From a virus: a stretch of DNA of 34,816 nucleotides. The position numbers and the translations under genes are program-made. Below are positions 15,470 to 27,000 of the stretch, piece after piece (position 1 is the first letter of the stretch; each line of letters opens with the position of its first letter). Location: the IMG/VR virus record IMGVR_UViG_3300027805_000043, positions 1 to 34,816 of that record. One strand, written 5' to 3'. Below the pieces are notes generated by a model, which did no database searches, had not been told where the DNA came from, and saw only the letters and a program-made list of their open reading frames with translations.

Positions 15470-17698
15470 ATGAAGACGTTGTTGCGCAGCTTCGCGGGCG
15501 GGGAGATCACGCCCGAGCTCTACGGGCGCCTGGACCTCACCAAGCACCAGACGGGCCTGGCGCTCGCGCGCAACTTCACTACGCTGCCGCACGGGCCCGC
15601 CACGCGCCGGCCCGGGTTCCGGTTCGTGGGCGAGGTGGCCGACTCTGCTCGCAAGACGCGCCTGATCCCGTTCGCCTACAGCGCCGACCAGACCGTGGTG
15701 CTCGAGTTCGGACATCAGGTGCTGCGGTTCTTCATCAACGGCCAAACAGTGTTGGAATCGGCCAAGACGATCAACACCATTGTCGGCTCTACGGTTCAGT
15801 TGACCGGGTTCCACTTCTACAGCACCGGCGACGACGTGTTCATCGGCAACCGATTTCACCGCATAACTGTCGTGGACTCGGTGTCGTTCACCACGGCCGA
15901 CCGCTGGGGCAACGCGACTGTCGCAGTCGGCGCCAGCGTCGCGCGGGTCTACCAGATCGCCACAACCTACGCTGAAGGCGACCTGTTCTACCTGCACTTC
16001 GCGCAAGACAGCGATGTGCTCACGCTCACGCACCCAAACTACGTGGCGCGCGAGCTTAAGCGTTTGGGCGCGACCAACTGGACCCTGACGGCAGTTAGCT
16101 TCGCGCCCGGGATTGCCGCGCCGACAGGCGTGGCGGTCGCGGCCACGGTCGGCACGCCCGGCAATCAAAACCCGCACACCTACGTGGTGACCTCGATCGC
16201 GGCCGACGGCGTGACCGAGTCGCTGGCGTCGACTTCGGTCAGCGCCAACAACAACCTGACGGTGTCGGGCAACTTCAACACCGTCTCCTGGTCAGCCGTG
16301 GCTGGCGCCTCGCGCTACCGCGTCTACAAGCAGCGCGGCGGCAGCTTCGGCTACGTCGGCTCGACCACCGGAACCAACATCGTTGACGACAACGTGCTGG
16401 CCGACACCTCGATCACGCCGCCCGAGAGCGTCTACACGCTCAACGGCGCCGCGGGTGCGTACCCGGGCGCCGTTACCCACTACGAGCAGCGCCGCTGGTT
16501 TGCGGGCACCGTCAACTCCCCGCAGACCGTCTGGGGCACGCGCAACGCAACCCTGTCGAACCTGACCTCAAGCACGCCGAGCCAGGACGACGACGCGCTG
16601 CAGTTCCGCATCGCCGCGCAGCAGCAGAACGCGATCCGGCACCTGATGCCCCTGGCCGACCTGATCGCGCTCACCGCCGGCGGTGAGTTCAGGATCTTCG
16701 CCGACAGCGCGCCGGCGATCACGCCCACCAGTCTGTCGGTCAAGCCGCAGGGCTTCAGCGGCGCCTCCAACGTGCAGCCCGCGCTCACGACCAACTCGCT
16801 GCTTTACGTGCAGGCCCAGGGCTCGCGCATCCGCGAGCTCGCCTACAACTGGGAGTCGAGCGCCTACGCCTCGATCGACGTGTCGATCATGGCCCCGCAC
16901 CTGTTCAACGGCTACAGCGTCACCGACGTGGCCTATTGCCGCGCCCCGGTGCCGACGTTGTGGTGCGTGCGCTCCGACGGCGCGCTGCTCGGCCTGACGC
17001 ACGTGCCCGAGCAGCAGGTCTACGGCTGGCACCAGCACACCACCGACGGCGTGTTCGAGACCGTGTGCGTGGTCAGCGAGGGCCTGGAGGATGTGCTCTA
17101 CGCAATCGTGCGCCGCACCGTGAACGGCCGCAGCGTGCGCTACGTCGAGCGCCTGCAATCGCGCCAGTTCACCGACCAGGCCGATGCGTTCTTCGTCGAC
17201 TCGGGCCTCACCTACGACGCCACCCCGGTGAGCTCGGTCAGCGGCCTGTGGCACCTCGAGGGCAAGAGCGTGCAGATCCTGGCCGACGGCGCGGTGCACC
17301 CGCCGCGCACCGTCTCGGGCGGCAGCGTCACGCTCGACGCGAGCTACTCGACCATCCACGTCGGCCTGGCCTACAGCTCCGACCTGCAGACGCTGCCGCT
17401 TGCCATCGAGGGTGCGGCCGCGGCCGGCCAGTACCTGCGCAAGAACGTGAACGGCGTGGCGCTGCGCGTCACGCAGTCCAACCTGGTGAAGGCCGGGCCC
17501 ACGTTCGCCAAGCTCACCGAGTACCCGGCGCGCGACCACACCGACCCCTACGGCTCGCCGCCGGCGCTCAAGACCGGCGAGCTGCGCTTCGCGATCGGCC
17601 CGTCCTGGAACAGCGACGGGTCGGTCTGCCTGCGTCAGGACCAGCCGCTGCCGCTCACGGTGCTCGGGATCGCGCTGGATGTCGCGACCGGCGGTTGA
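15470..17698 (+). CDS. Tail nozzle protein (T7 gp12-like)
   Basis: A 742-residue tubular tail B protein. The N-terminus (FAGGEITPELYGRLDLTKHQ, then ALARNFTTLPHGPATRRPG) is the hallmark of gp12-type nozzles in podoviruses. It would form the hexameric distal part of the short tail. About residues 215-323 (APTGVAVAATVG to a RYRVYKQRGGSFGYVG segment) look like an inserted fibronectin-III-type domain, probably exposed on the side of the tail. The C-terminal half has LWCVRSDGALLGLTHVPEQ and VRYVERLQSRQF, common in this family. It overlaps the next gene by 20 nt. Confidence 0.88.
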   Translation: MKTLLRSFAGGEITPELYGRLDLTKHQTGLALARNFTTLPHGPATRRPGFRFVGEVADSARKTRLIPFAYSADQTVVLEFGHQVLRFFINGQTVLESAKTINTIVGSTVQLTGFHFYSTGDDVFIGNRFHRITVVDSVSFTTADRWGNATVAVGASVARVYQIATTYAEGDLFYLHFAQDSDVLTLTHPNYVARELKRLGATNWTLTAVSFAPGIAAPTGVAVAATVGTPGNQNPHTYVVTSIAADGVTESLASTSVSANNNLTVSGNFNTVSWSAVAGASRYRVYKQRGGSFGYVGSTTGTNIVDDNVLADTSITPPESVYTLNGAAGAYPGAVTHYEQRRWFAGTVNSPQTVWGTRNATLSNLTSSTPSQDDDALQFRIAAQQQNAIRHLMPLADLIALTAGGEFRIFADSAPAITPTSLSVKPQGFSGASNVQPALTTNSLLYVQAQGSRIRELAYNWESSAYASIDVSIMAPHLFNGYSVTDVAYCRAPVPTLWCVRSDGALLGLTHVPEQQVYGWHQHTTDGVFETVCVVSEGLEDVLYAIVRRTVNGRSVRYVERLQSRQFTDQADAFFVDSGLTYDATPVSSVSGLWHLEGKSVQILADGAVHPPRTVSGGSVTLDASYSTIHVGLAYSSDLQTLPLAIEGAAAAGQYLRKNVNGVALRVTQSNLVKAGPTFAKLTEYPARDHTDPYGSPPALKTGELRFAIGPSWNSDGSVCLRQDQPLPLTVLGIALDVATGG

Positions 17699-18149
17699 GA
17701 TCCGGCCGGTCGAGTCCGGTGACGTCGAGCGCATGCTGCGCGAGATGCGCGGCGTGGACCGCACCGAGGCCACCGCGTTCGGGTTCGACGTCGAGCAGGG
17801 CCTGCGCGGGTCTATCGCCGCCTCGGACTTCTCGCGCACCGCGCTGGTCAACGGCCGGCTGCTGGCCATCGGCGGCTGCAGCCGGCACCCACGCGGCACC
17901 GTGCTCGCGCCGATCGGCGTGCCCTGGCTGGTCGGCACCGATGCGCTGACGCGCTACCCCGGTGTCCTTCAGCGCGAGGCCCGCCGCTACATTGCCGCGA
18001 TGCTGGAGGTCTACCCGCACCTGACCAACGTGGTGCACGCCGAAAACCGCACCGCCATCCGCTGGTTGAAGCGTCTCGGGTTCACGATCCACCCGCCGCT
18101 GCACGTGCCCACCGGCGCGCTGTTCCACCCCTTCGACCTGCGAGCCTGA
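17679..18149 (+). CDS. gp13-like protein with GNAT-type fold
   Basis: A 156-residue protein of the T7 gp13/DUF2833 type: an N-terminal VEIRPVESGDVERMLREM, a central LLAIGG, a LEVYPHLTNVVHAENRTAIR segment and a final RWLKRLGFTI. The layout is that of an acetyltransferase-like (GNAT) fold. In T7, gp13 is needed for assembly of the internal core, and enzymatic activity is not established. ATG 17679 lies inside the end of the nozzle gene. The stop is 2 nt before the gp14-like gene. Confidence 0.78.
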   Translation: MSRPAVEIRPVESGDVERMLREMRGVDRTEATAFGFDVEQGLRGSIAASDFSRTALVNGRLLAIGGCSRHPRGTVLAPIGVPWLVGTDALTRYPGVLQREARRYIAAMLEVYPHLTNVVHAENRTAIRWLKRLGFTIHPPLHVPTGALFHPFDLRA

Positions 18150-18151
18150 CC

Positions 18152-18805
18152 ATGTGTTTCGCTGCAATCGGCGCTGCCCTGGCCTCCATCGGGTCGTCCA
18201 TCTCAGCAGGCATCGCGAGCGCGACCGCCGCGGCCGGTGGCGCTGCCGCGGCAGCCGGTGCAGCCACCACTGCGGCCACCGGCCTGACCGGCATGCAGGC
18301 CCTGCAGCTGGGCATGTCCGCGGTGTCGGGCCTGACGCAGTTCATCGGTGCACAGAATCAGGCGGCAGCTGCCGAGCAAGTGGCGCGCAACAACCAGATC
18401 ATGGCCGACCGCGCCGCGGCCGACGCGCAGCGTCGCGGCGAGGAGGACGTGCAGAAGATCCAGCGCCAGGGCGCCCAGCTGCGCGGCACGCAGCGCTCGA
18501 TGATGGCCGCGCGCGGGCTTGATCTGTCCGAGGGCACGCCGGCCGAGCTGATCGACCAGACCGACTTCTTCGCCGAGCAGGACGCGGCCACCGCGCGCAT
18601 GAACGCGCGGCGTGAGGGCTGGGCGATCCGCGCCGACGCCGCCAACCAGAGTTACGCCGCGCGCGAGGAGGCATCGCGCCTGCGCTCAAGTGGCTACGGG
18701 TCGCTGCTCGGCACGGCTGCGTCGGTGGCTGACAAGTGGACGACCTACCGCAAGCCCCCGGTCAGAGGGTTCTACGGCAGCGCAGCCGGCGGTGGGGTGA
18801 TGTAA
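18152..18805 (+). CDS. Internal virion protein (T7 gp14-like)
   Basis: A 217-residue protein close to the length of T7 gp14 (196). It has an N-terminal M-C start, an Ala/Gly-rich hydrophobic segment (about 5-60) able to insert in a membrane, and a long helical region (AAAAEQVARNNQIMADRAAA onward). In T7 this protein is ejected first and forms a pore in the outer membrane. Its stop overlaps the next start by one base (TAATG). Confidence 0.8.
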   Translation: MCFAAIGAALASIGSSISAGIASATAAAGGAAAAAGAATTAATGLTGMQALQLGMSAVSGLTQFIGAQNQAAAAEQVARNNQIMADRAAADAQRRGEEDVQKIQRQGAQLRGTQRSMMAARGLDLSEGTPAELIDQTDFFAEQDAATARMNARREGWAIRADAANQSYAAREEASRLRSSGYGSLLGTAASVADKWTTYRKPPVRGFYGSAAGGGVM

Positions 18806-21051
18806 TGCCCCGCATCCCCACCTACGAGGGCCCCCAGGTTCGCAGCGAGGCGCTGCGCCCGGTCTACCAGCGCGCACCCGACCTGATGAGCGGGGCCCGC
18901 CAGACGGCGCAGACCCTGGCCGCCGGCGCCGAGATGCTCGACCGGCGCATCGAGCGCGACGCGCAAGACGAGGCGTTCAAGCTCGAGCTGCAGGTTCGCA
19001 CCGACTACCAGCGCCAGCGCGCCGCGCTGCGCGAGCAGTACAAGGGCGACCAGGCCGACCAGTACAGCGCCGCGATGGCCGACTGGTGGAAGAAGGCCCC
19101 CGAGACCTACGGGCAGAACGCCAGCCCGATGGCCAAGCAGATCGCCAACCGCGCGCTCGGCCAGCTCATGCTGCAGGCCGAGGCCGACACGCTCGGGTTC
19201 GTCGAGGGCGAGAAGCGCCGCGCGCGCGAGGTCAACTTCCGCACGCTGCAGAACCAGACCATCGTCGACGCGGGGCGCCTGGTCAACCCGGCCAACGCCG
19301 ACGCGCTGGCCGCCACCACCGCCGCGCAGATCCGCGACCGCGCCATCGCCTACGCCGCCGGCGAGGGCTACGGCGCCGAGGTCGGCGTGGCGATGGCCAA
19401 CGAGCAGCTTGCCAAGTACCACGCCGACGTGGCCGTGGCGCTGGCCTCCCGGCCCGGCGGCGCCCAGGCCGCCAAGGACTACCTGCTCAAGTACGGCAGC
19501 GCGATCCCGCTCGACGTGCGCACGCGCATCGACACCGCGGTGCAGGGCGAGGCCGACAACCAGGAGGCCACGCGCGTGGCCGCGAGCCTCGCGCCGCGCC
19601 CGTTCCAGGAGCAACTCGCCGAGGTCGCCAAGATCGAGAACCCGGCCGTGCGCGAGAAGGCGCTGCAGCGCGTGCGCGAGAACCAGGCCCTGGCCATGGC
19701 TGCGCAGCAGGAGCGCGAGCGCATCGCGAGCGACCAGGCCTGGCAGCTAGTGGGGCAGGGCCGGGCGGTGCCCGAGGCGCTGCTCGTGCAGATGGACGGC
19801 AAGGAGCGCGTCACGCTGCAGGACCACGTGCGCGAGAAGGCCAAGCAAGCTGCCGCGGGCGAGCCGGTCAAGACCGACTGGGCCGTCTACATCGACGCGC
19901 GCGAGCGCCTAGCGCGCGGCGAGAAGGTCAACCTGACCGCGCTCACGACCAAGATCGCGCCGGCGCAGATGGAACAGTTGATCGACGTCGCTACCCAGGC
20001 CGGCAAGGGCGGCGCCACGCAGGACGCGATGCTCACCGACGCGCAGCGCGTCGACGCCGCGCTCGTGGCCCTGGGCATCGACAAGAAGAAGGACCCCGAG
20101 ACCGCCGGCCGGTTCTCGAGCGAGGTCGACCGCCGCGTGCGCGCCATGTCCGCGGAGCGCCAGAACAAGCCGGTGACCGCCGACGAGAAGCAACAGATCA
20201 TCGACGCCGTGGCGATGGACAAGGTCTACGTCAGCGAGTTCGGCCGCGACTCGCGCAAGGCGCTGGCGCTGCTCACGCCCGACGAGCTGGCCAAGGCCTA
20301 CGTCAACGTCAACGGCCGCGAGGTGCTGCTGTCGTCGATCCCGGCGGCCGATCGCCAGCAGATCATCCGCGCGCTGCGCCAGACCGGGCAGCCGATCACC
20401 GAGCAGAACATCGCCGAGATGTTCGTCGAGGGCCAGCGCCGCAAGGTTGCGCCGCCGGCACCGGGCGCCGCGCCAACCCCAGCCAGGCCGCCGGCTGCGC
20501 CTGCCCCTGCGCCAGTGACGCTGGGCACGTCGATCGCACCGCCCGCGGGTCAACCCAGCCCCTACGCATCAGCGGCTGAGTGGGCGGCCTACCGTGCGCG
20601 GCAGCAGGGCGCAGCCCCTGCGCCGGCGGGTCGCGGCAACCCGTCGGTATCGGTTCCTGCACCGCCGGTTCCTGCACCGCCGGCTCCTGCGCCAGCCGCT
20701 GCTCGCGCCCCCGCACCGGCTCCCGATCGCACCAGCCAGGAGCTCAACGATCAGGCCGCTGCGGCGCTTGCCCGCCGGCAGGCACCGGCTCCTGCGCCAG
20801 CTCCCGCACCAGCCCCCGCGCGCGCACCGGCACCAGCCGCGCCGCGCCTGTCGGCGGCCGACCGCACGCGCATCGAGCGCGACGTGCGCAACCTGGAGTC
20901 TGAGATCCGCGCGATCAACGACGACATCGCCGAAGAGCGCAGGAAGGCCAAACCCAACGAGCGCGACATCCAGGCCATGCTGCAGGACGCGCAGGAACGG
21001 CAGCGCCAGCTCATTGACCTGCGCCGCCAGCTCAACCCGCAGCAGCGATGA
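18805..21051 (+). CDS. Internal virion protein (T7 gp15-like)
   Basis: A 748-residue protein, almost the same length as T7 gp15 (747). ATG 18805 is chosen because it overlaps the preceding stop by one base; an in-frame ATG at 18736 lies deep in that gene. The body is mainly helical with Ala, Glu, Arg and Gln. Residues about 550-685 form a long Ala/Pro linker (repeats of PAPAPA type), a feature not found in T7 gp15. The C-terminus (about 690-748) is a predicted coiled coil. It would be part of the ejectosome tube crossing the periplasm. It overlaps the giant downstream gene by 4 nt (ATGA). Confidence 0.72.
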   Translation: MPRIPTYEGPQVRSEALRPVYQRAPDLMSGARQTAQTLAAGAEMLDRRIERDAQDEAFKLELQVRTDYQRQRAALREQYKGDQADQYSAAMADWWKKAPETYGQNASPMAKQIANRALGQLMLQAEADTLGFVEGEKRRAREVNFRTLQNQTIVDAGRLVNPANADALAATTAAQIRDRAIAYAAGEGYGAEVGVAMANEQLAKYHADVAVALASRPGGAQAAKDYLLKYGSAIPLDVRTRIDTAVQGEADNQEATRVAASLAPRPFQEQLAEVAKIENPAVREKALQRVRENQALAMAAQQERERIASDQAWQLVGQGRAVPEALLVQMDGKERVTLQDHVREKAKQAAAGEPVKTDWAVYIDARERLARGEKVNLTALTTKIAPAQMEQLIDVATQAGKGGATQDAMLTDAQRVDAALVALGIDKKKDPETAGRFSSEVDRRVRAMSAERQNKPVTADEKQQIIDAVAMDKVYVSEFGRDSRKALALLTPDELAKAYVNVNGREVLLSSIPAADRQQIIRALRQTGQPITEQNIAEMFVEGQRRKVAPPAPGAAPTPARPPAAPAPAPVTLGTSIAPPAGQPSPYASAAEWAAYRARQQGAAPAPAGRGNPSVSVPAPPVPAPPAPAPAAARAPAPAPDRTSQELNDQAAAALARRQAPAPAPAPAPAPARAPAPAAPRLSAADRTRIERDVRNLESEIRAINDDIAEERRKAKPNERDIQAMLQDAQERQRQLIDLRRQLNPQQR

Positions 21052-24000
21052 CCGACTACCTGCAACTCGCCCGTGAGCGCGCCGCCGGTGCGCCGCCGTC
21101 CGATGCCGCCAACCCCTACATGGGCATCGCGCAGGAGAACCAGCGCCGGCAGGAGACGCAGGTGCGCGCCGCGGTCGAGCGCGCGCTCAAGGACGACCCC
21201 GACCTCGCGGCCGAGCGCCAGCGCCTCAGCCAGACCAGCGGCCTGCCGTTGTCGGTGGTCGAGCGCAACCTGGAGGAGATCCGCCGCAAGGAGGCCGCCC
21301 GCGCGCTCGACATCGCGCGCATGATGCGCGACTCCCCGGTGCTGGCCCGCCAACTGCTCGACCCCTCGTTTACCACGGTGGCGCAGGACGACATCGGGGT
21401 GCTGGGGCAGATCGAGCGCTTCGCGCGCGACCTGGGCGGTGCGGCCAAGGCCGGCGTGTTCCGCGCGAGCCGCGGCGCCGCCGGCACGTTCCAGGCCGGC
21501 TTGGAGCTCGTCGCCCCGGTGCTCGACCCGCTGGAGTCGGTAACCGCGATCGGCGGCAACCCGCTGCGCCGCCTGGCCGAAGGGTTCGCGATGCAGGGCG
21601 CGGCGGCCGGCCGCACCGCCGAGGCGGCACGCCCCCGGGCCGACGGCAACATCGCCAGCGGGTTCTTCAGCGGCATCGAGTCGCTGACGCAGAACCTGCT
21701 GGCCCTGCCGATGGCCTTCCTGCCCGGCGGCCAGGGCGCGGCCCTCACGATGATGACCGCCGGCGCCGGCGGCGTGGCCTATCAGGACGCGCGCGAGAAG
21801 GGCCTGCCGATGTCGCAGGCGCTGCCGTTCGCCACCTCGCAGGCCGCGATCGAGTACGCCACCGAGAAGCTGCCGCTCGGTGCGCTGCTGAAGGACGTGC
21901 GCGCCGGCGCCGGGTTCCTGCAGATCCTGGGCCGCCAGATCGCGCTGGAGGTGCCCGGCGAGCAGATCGCCACCGTGCTGCAGGACCTCAACGAGTGGGC
22001 GGTCCTGAACCCCGACAAGCCGTTCAGCTCCTACCTTGAAGAGCGCCCGAGCGCGGCGGCGCAGACCCTGGTCGCGACCATCGTCGGCGCCGGCGGCAAC
22101 GTCGCCGTCGTCAAGGGCCTGGAAGCTGCCATCTCGCGCCTGGCGGCCGACGGCGCCAACATGCAGCGCGCCGGCATGGCCGGCCAGGCCCTGCAGCGCG
22201 CGTTCGAGCTGGCTGGCCAGTCGGCGCTGCGCGAGCGCTCGCCCGAGCAGTTCCGCGCGCTGATGGGCCAGATGTCGGGCGACGCGAAGGTGTACGTCGA
22301 CGGCGAGGTGCTGAACCAACTGCCGCCCGAGGCGCTGGCGGTGCTGCCGGCCTCGGTGCGCGACCGCATCGCTGTCGCTGCAGCCACCGGCGACACCGTC
22401 GAGATCAACGTCGCCGACGCGCTGACCGTCGCGCCCGGCACGCCGCTGGCCGAGGCGCTGACGCAGCACGCGCGCACCTCGCCCGACGCACCCAGCGCGT
22501 TCGAGGCGCAGACCGCCGGCGAGCAGGCGCAGGTGTTCCTGCAGCAGGAGGCCGAGCGCGTCATCCAGCAGGCGCAGGACCAGGCCGCGGCGCGCGCCTC
22601 GCAGGAGGCTGTGAAGGCTGAGGTGAAGCGCCAGCTCGCCGCCACGGGCCGGTTCCGGGACGCGGTCAACGAGGGCTACGCCACCTGGGCCAGCGCGTTC
22701 TACACCGCCTACGGCTCGCGTCTCGGCATGACCGCCGAGCAGTTCTTCCAGCGCTACCCGCTGCGCATCCTGGGCGCGGCGCCCGGGCAGCAGACGGGGG
22801 TGCTGAACGCGCCGCGCCTGGGCCGGCTCGACGGCATCGAGGGCTTCCACTACTCCAAGGCCGACCGGCCGACGATCATCACGTCGGCGTTCGGCACCGG
22901 CCTGGAAGGCAGCGCGCGCGAGCAGTACCTCAACGCCGCCGATCGTCGCCTGCGCCAGCGCAGCTACTTCTACGTCGACAAGGGCACCGGCATCAACCCC
23001 GAGGCCGGTGTCGGTGGGCGCGCGCAGCGCGTGAACCTCGACAACGTCTACGACGCCGACGCCGACCCGCTGCGCCTGAAGACCGGGCGCGACCAACTCG
23101 GGTTCGAGTCGGCCGTGCTCGACGCCGGGTTCGCGGGCTACCTCACGCGCATGGAGGGCACGCAGTCGGGCCAGGTCATCATGCTCGGCGACCAGACGTT
23201 CCAGGCCGAGGTGCTGGGCCCAATGGGGCGCACGCAGGGCCGCGTGGTGCCCGCGCCTGCGCAGCGCCCGGCCGCCGGCCGCGACGTCGTCGCCGACGCA
23301 CTGCGCGCCCGCCGAGACCTGCCCGGAGGCGAGCTCACGCGCCAGCGCTGGGGCGAGATCCTGCAGCGCCTGGCGCCCGCCGAGTACGAGGCGCTGGCCG
23401 CGGCCGGCGTGTTCGAGGGCGAGGGCCGGCTCTACAAGGACGGGCTGATCCGCGACTTCGAGTCGCGCACGCAGGCGCCGGCCTACGAGCAGGCCGCCGT
23501 CGAGCGGCTGCAGATGGTGGCCGCGCGCGGCATCCGCGAGACGGCCGAGCGCTCGATGATCAGCGCCGAGGAGCGCGCAGCGATCGACGCCTCGGCCGCG
23601 GCCACCGGCGTGTCCGTGGCCGAGATCGAAGCGGCCGTGCGCAAGACGAAGATGGCGCACCCGGTGGCTCAGGGCTGGGAGCCACTCACCTACTCGCGCA
23701 CCGTCGTCGAGGGCACCGGCGATGACCGCAAGGTCATGCACGAGTACAAGACGATCTCGTACCAGTTCAGCGCAGACGCCGATGGCAAGTCGCTGGAGCC
23801 CGGCACCGCCAACTACACGCGCCGCGTCAACGCGGTGGCGCGGAGCATGGTCGAGGAGGTGCGCACGGTGTTCAAGCGCGCCGCCCGAGGCGACGCGAAC
23901 GCCCGCAACATCCTCGCGCAGGCCGGCTGGTACAAGGCCATGCGCACGCGCCTGCGCCAGGAGTTCGGCGGCCTGGGTGACCTGTTCGCCGACCTGCTGG

Positions 24001-27000
24001 GCGCGACTAGCCCCAACACGCCGGTGCGCGACAACTGGTTCAACGCGGTCGACGCGCTGCGCCGCGCCAGCCGCGGGGACTTCGATCAGCTCATCGTCCA
24101 GTGGGAAGCTTACTTCGACCGCGTCGACGCGCTGGAGACCGACCTGCGGTCCTGGTTCAACGAGCGCCAGGCCGAGGGGCTGAGCAAGAAGGCGGTCAAG
24201 GACCTGCCCGAGTACAAGACCAAGCTGGCCACGCTGCGCGCCGCGCGCGAGTTCCCGGACGCGCTGCTGCCGAAGAAGGAGTCGGGCTCGAAGTACGGCT
24301 TCAACGGGCGCAACGTGGCGCGCGCGATGGTCGACCTGTGGCGCGTGGTCAAGAATGCCGACCCGGACATCACCCGCGGCGGCACCGCGCCCAAGGCGCT
24401 GAACTTCAGCGGCAACCTGATCGGGTTCCGCCAGCGCGCCACGATCGACGTGTGGGCGGCGCGCATGCTGCAGCGCCTGGCAGGGCGCCGGCGCATCCCC
24501 TCGGTCGCCGAGACCGGCGTGTCGGGCGAGATGCGCGAGGACGCCACCACGACGCTGCAGTTCGGCTTTGGCCAGGACGTCTTCGCCAAAGCGGCGCGCG
24601 ACATCCGCAACGATCCCGAGCTCAACACCGACCCGGTGCTGGCCAAGACCAACGACGACGACCTGCAAGCCGTCGTGTGGTTCGTCGAGAAGGAAGTCTG
24701 GACGGTCAACGACTGGACCAGCGCGGCGGGCGAGGGCGGCTCGTTCGAGCTCGAAGCGAACCTGACCGGCACTTCGCAGCAGGCGCGGGTGAAGGAACTG
24801 CGCAGCATCATCGACGCCTCGCCGCCGACCTCCGACCTGGTCACCGCCGGGCAGGACACGACCGAAGCGCTCAAGATGATCGAGGATCACGAGCGCGCGC
24901 ACGAGGCCGAGATCGCGGAGCTGCGCAAGCTGCAAAGCGGCGAGGTCAAGGGCACCAAGAAGCGCATGATCGAGCTCGGCCGAATCGTGCGCCCGCCCGT
25001 CGAAGCCACGCGCCTCATCGGCAACGTCGAGCGCGCCAAGGCCCGCCTGGAAGCGTTCAACGCCCGCAAGGTCGCGGCCAAGGCTGAGCTCGCCGCGCTG
25101 GAGCGCGAGGTGGACCGCTTCGTCGGCGGCCTGTCGATCCAGATGTCGAAGGACACGCAAGGCGTCGACTTCGTGCCCACCGACGCCGACATGGCGCGCT
25201 TGGCCGAAGCAGTCCGCCTGGCGGTCTACGCCCCTGACGACGGCAGCACCGTGCTCGGTGCGAAGGCCCTGTCGACGCAGGGCCGCTACGGCGGCATCGA
25301 GCGCTCGCTGGACCTGGAGGTGGTGGCGCGCGAAGGCTACGACGCGAACGCGCTGTGGCTGGAGATGCTGCGCCAGGCGCAGGCTGCGCGCCAGGACAGC
25401 ACGTTTCTGTCAAGGGTGCTGCGCGCCAACGAAGCGGTCGACTACCAGCGCCACCGGCCGGGCGTCGAAATCTACTTCCGCAGCGCTGCGGACGCAGAGA
25501 AGCTGGAGAAGGTGCTAGCCGACCTGGCGCAGGAAGGCGTCGAGTTCCTGACCGTCATCGTCGACGGTCGGCGTCTCGCCAACACGATGGCCGGCGAGAT
25601 GCCGGCCGCCGTCGGCGTGCGTCTGCAGTACGTGCCCGAGTTCGAGCAGCGCTACGGCATGGACGACTTCGGCGGTTTGGACGATGTAGCACTTGCTGAT
25701 AAAATCAAGGCCAAAGCGTCCGAGCTCCGGGCGCTGGCCGAGCGGGTGTCCGCCTCGGTGGAAGGCGTGTCGTTTGCCGGTCAGTTCTGGTACGACACGC
25801 AGGTGGCGTTCAGCGCCGAGTACCAGGAGAAGATCGATGCCCTCACAACTGGAACTGCTGAAGGAGGCGCTGACGGAGTCCGAGGCCCGCAGTGGACCGG
25901 ACAACCCGTTCGTGCAGGGCTTGAGGGCGCAGATCGCCAGGTACGAGAAACCGCCAGCGGACAACCCGGTGGAGATGTACTCGGCGGGGATGCGCAGCGC
26001 CCCGAGCCCGCAGGACCCGACACCGGAGTCCTAGAACAGGGCCCCCGCGGCACCTTCAACCCGCAGACGCTGGAGCTGGTCCTCAACCCCAACGCGGACC
26101 TCTCGACGTTCTTCCACGAGACCGGGCACTTCTTCCTCGAAGTGCTGGCCGACGTCGCCAGCCAGCCTGGCGCCCCGCAGCAGATCGCCGAGGACTACGC
26201 CAAGGTCCTGGCCTGGTTCGGCGTCACGCCCGAGCAGTGGGCGTCGTTCACGCTGGACGAGAAGCGCCCCTACCACGAGCGCTGGGCCGAGAGCATTGAG
26301 CAGTACGTCATGGAGGGCAAGGCCCCCAGCGTCGAGCTGCAGCCCGTCATGCGGCGCTTCGCGGCCTGGCTGAAGTCGGTCTACCAGTCGATCAAGCAGT
26401 TCTTGGCGCAGCGCGGTGTGGCCCAGCCTGGCGGTGAGACGCTGGGGCAGGGCGAGGCAGATATACCGTCTGTGGAAGTCGGGCGCGGGGGTCGAGCGCC
26501 GAGCGGCGGCATCTTTGTCTCTGGAAGGTATTACGCTGGCGGTGAGTTTCTGCCAGAGGAGTACCCCGGCGGCAAACGCACTGCGAAAAGACTTTCAGCG
26601 CAAACCGCAGGCAACATCGCCACGTTGACGGTCAAGGCTAACCGCGAAGGAAAGTACTGGATCTACGCTCGCGTCGCAGGGCAACCGCGCGAACGCATAC
26701 TGGGGTCTCAACCTTTTGACTCGGTCGAGCGCGCGCTCTTTGTGGCGAACGAGATCGTGAACGAAAGGGCGCAAGCCGCGCAAGACCGGGGCGAAATGCC
26801 CCACCCGACAGAGGTTGTCGTTGACACGCCGCTCGCTCAGGGTGACCCGCCCGCCGGCCCCAACATCCAACTCAACGACGACATCCGCCGCGTCATGGAC
26901 CGCATGCTGGCCACCGACGAGCAGATCGCGCAGGCCAACGAGGTGGCGGGCCTGATGCCCGACGAGCAGGCCGACGGCGAGGCGGCCGAGCGCCTGCAGA

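Noticed and set aside
20751-25160. A 1469-codon open frame on the minus strand, and similar long antisense frames (for example 1593-3173 and 6040-7434)
   Set aside because: They lie opposite genes with clear family motifs, consist of Arg/Ala/Leu/Gly-rich or His/Asp/Val-rich text, and are the usual shadow frames of very GC-rich DNA.
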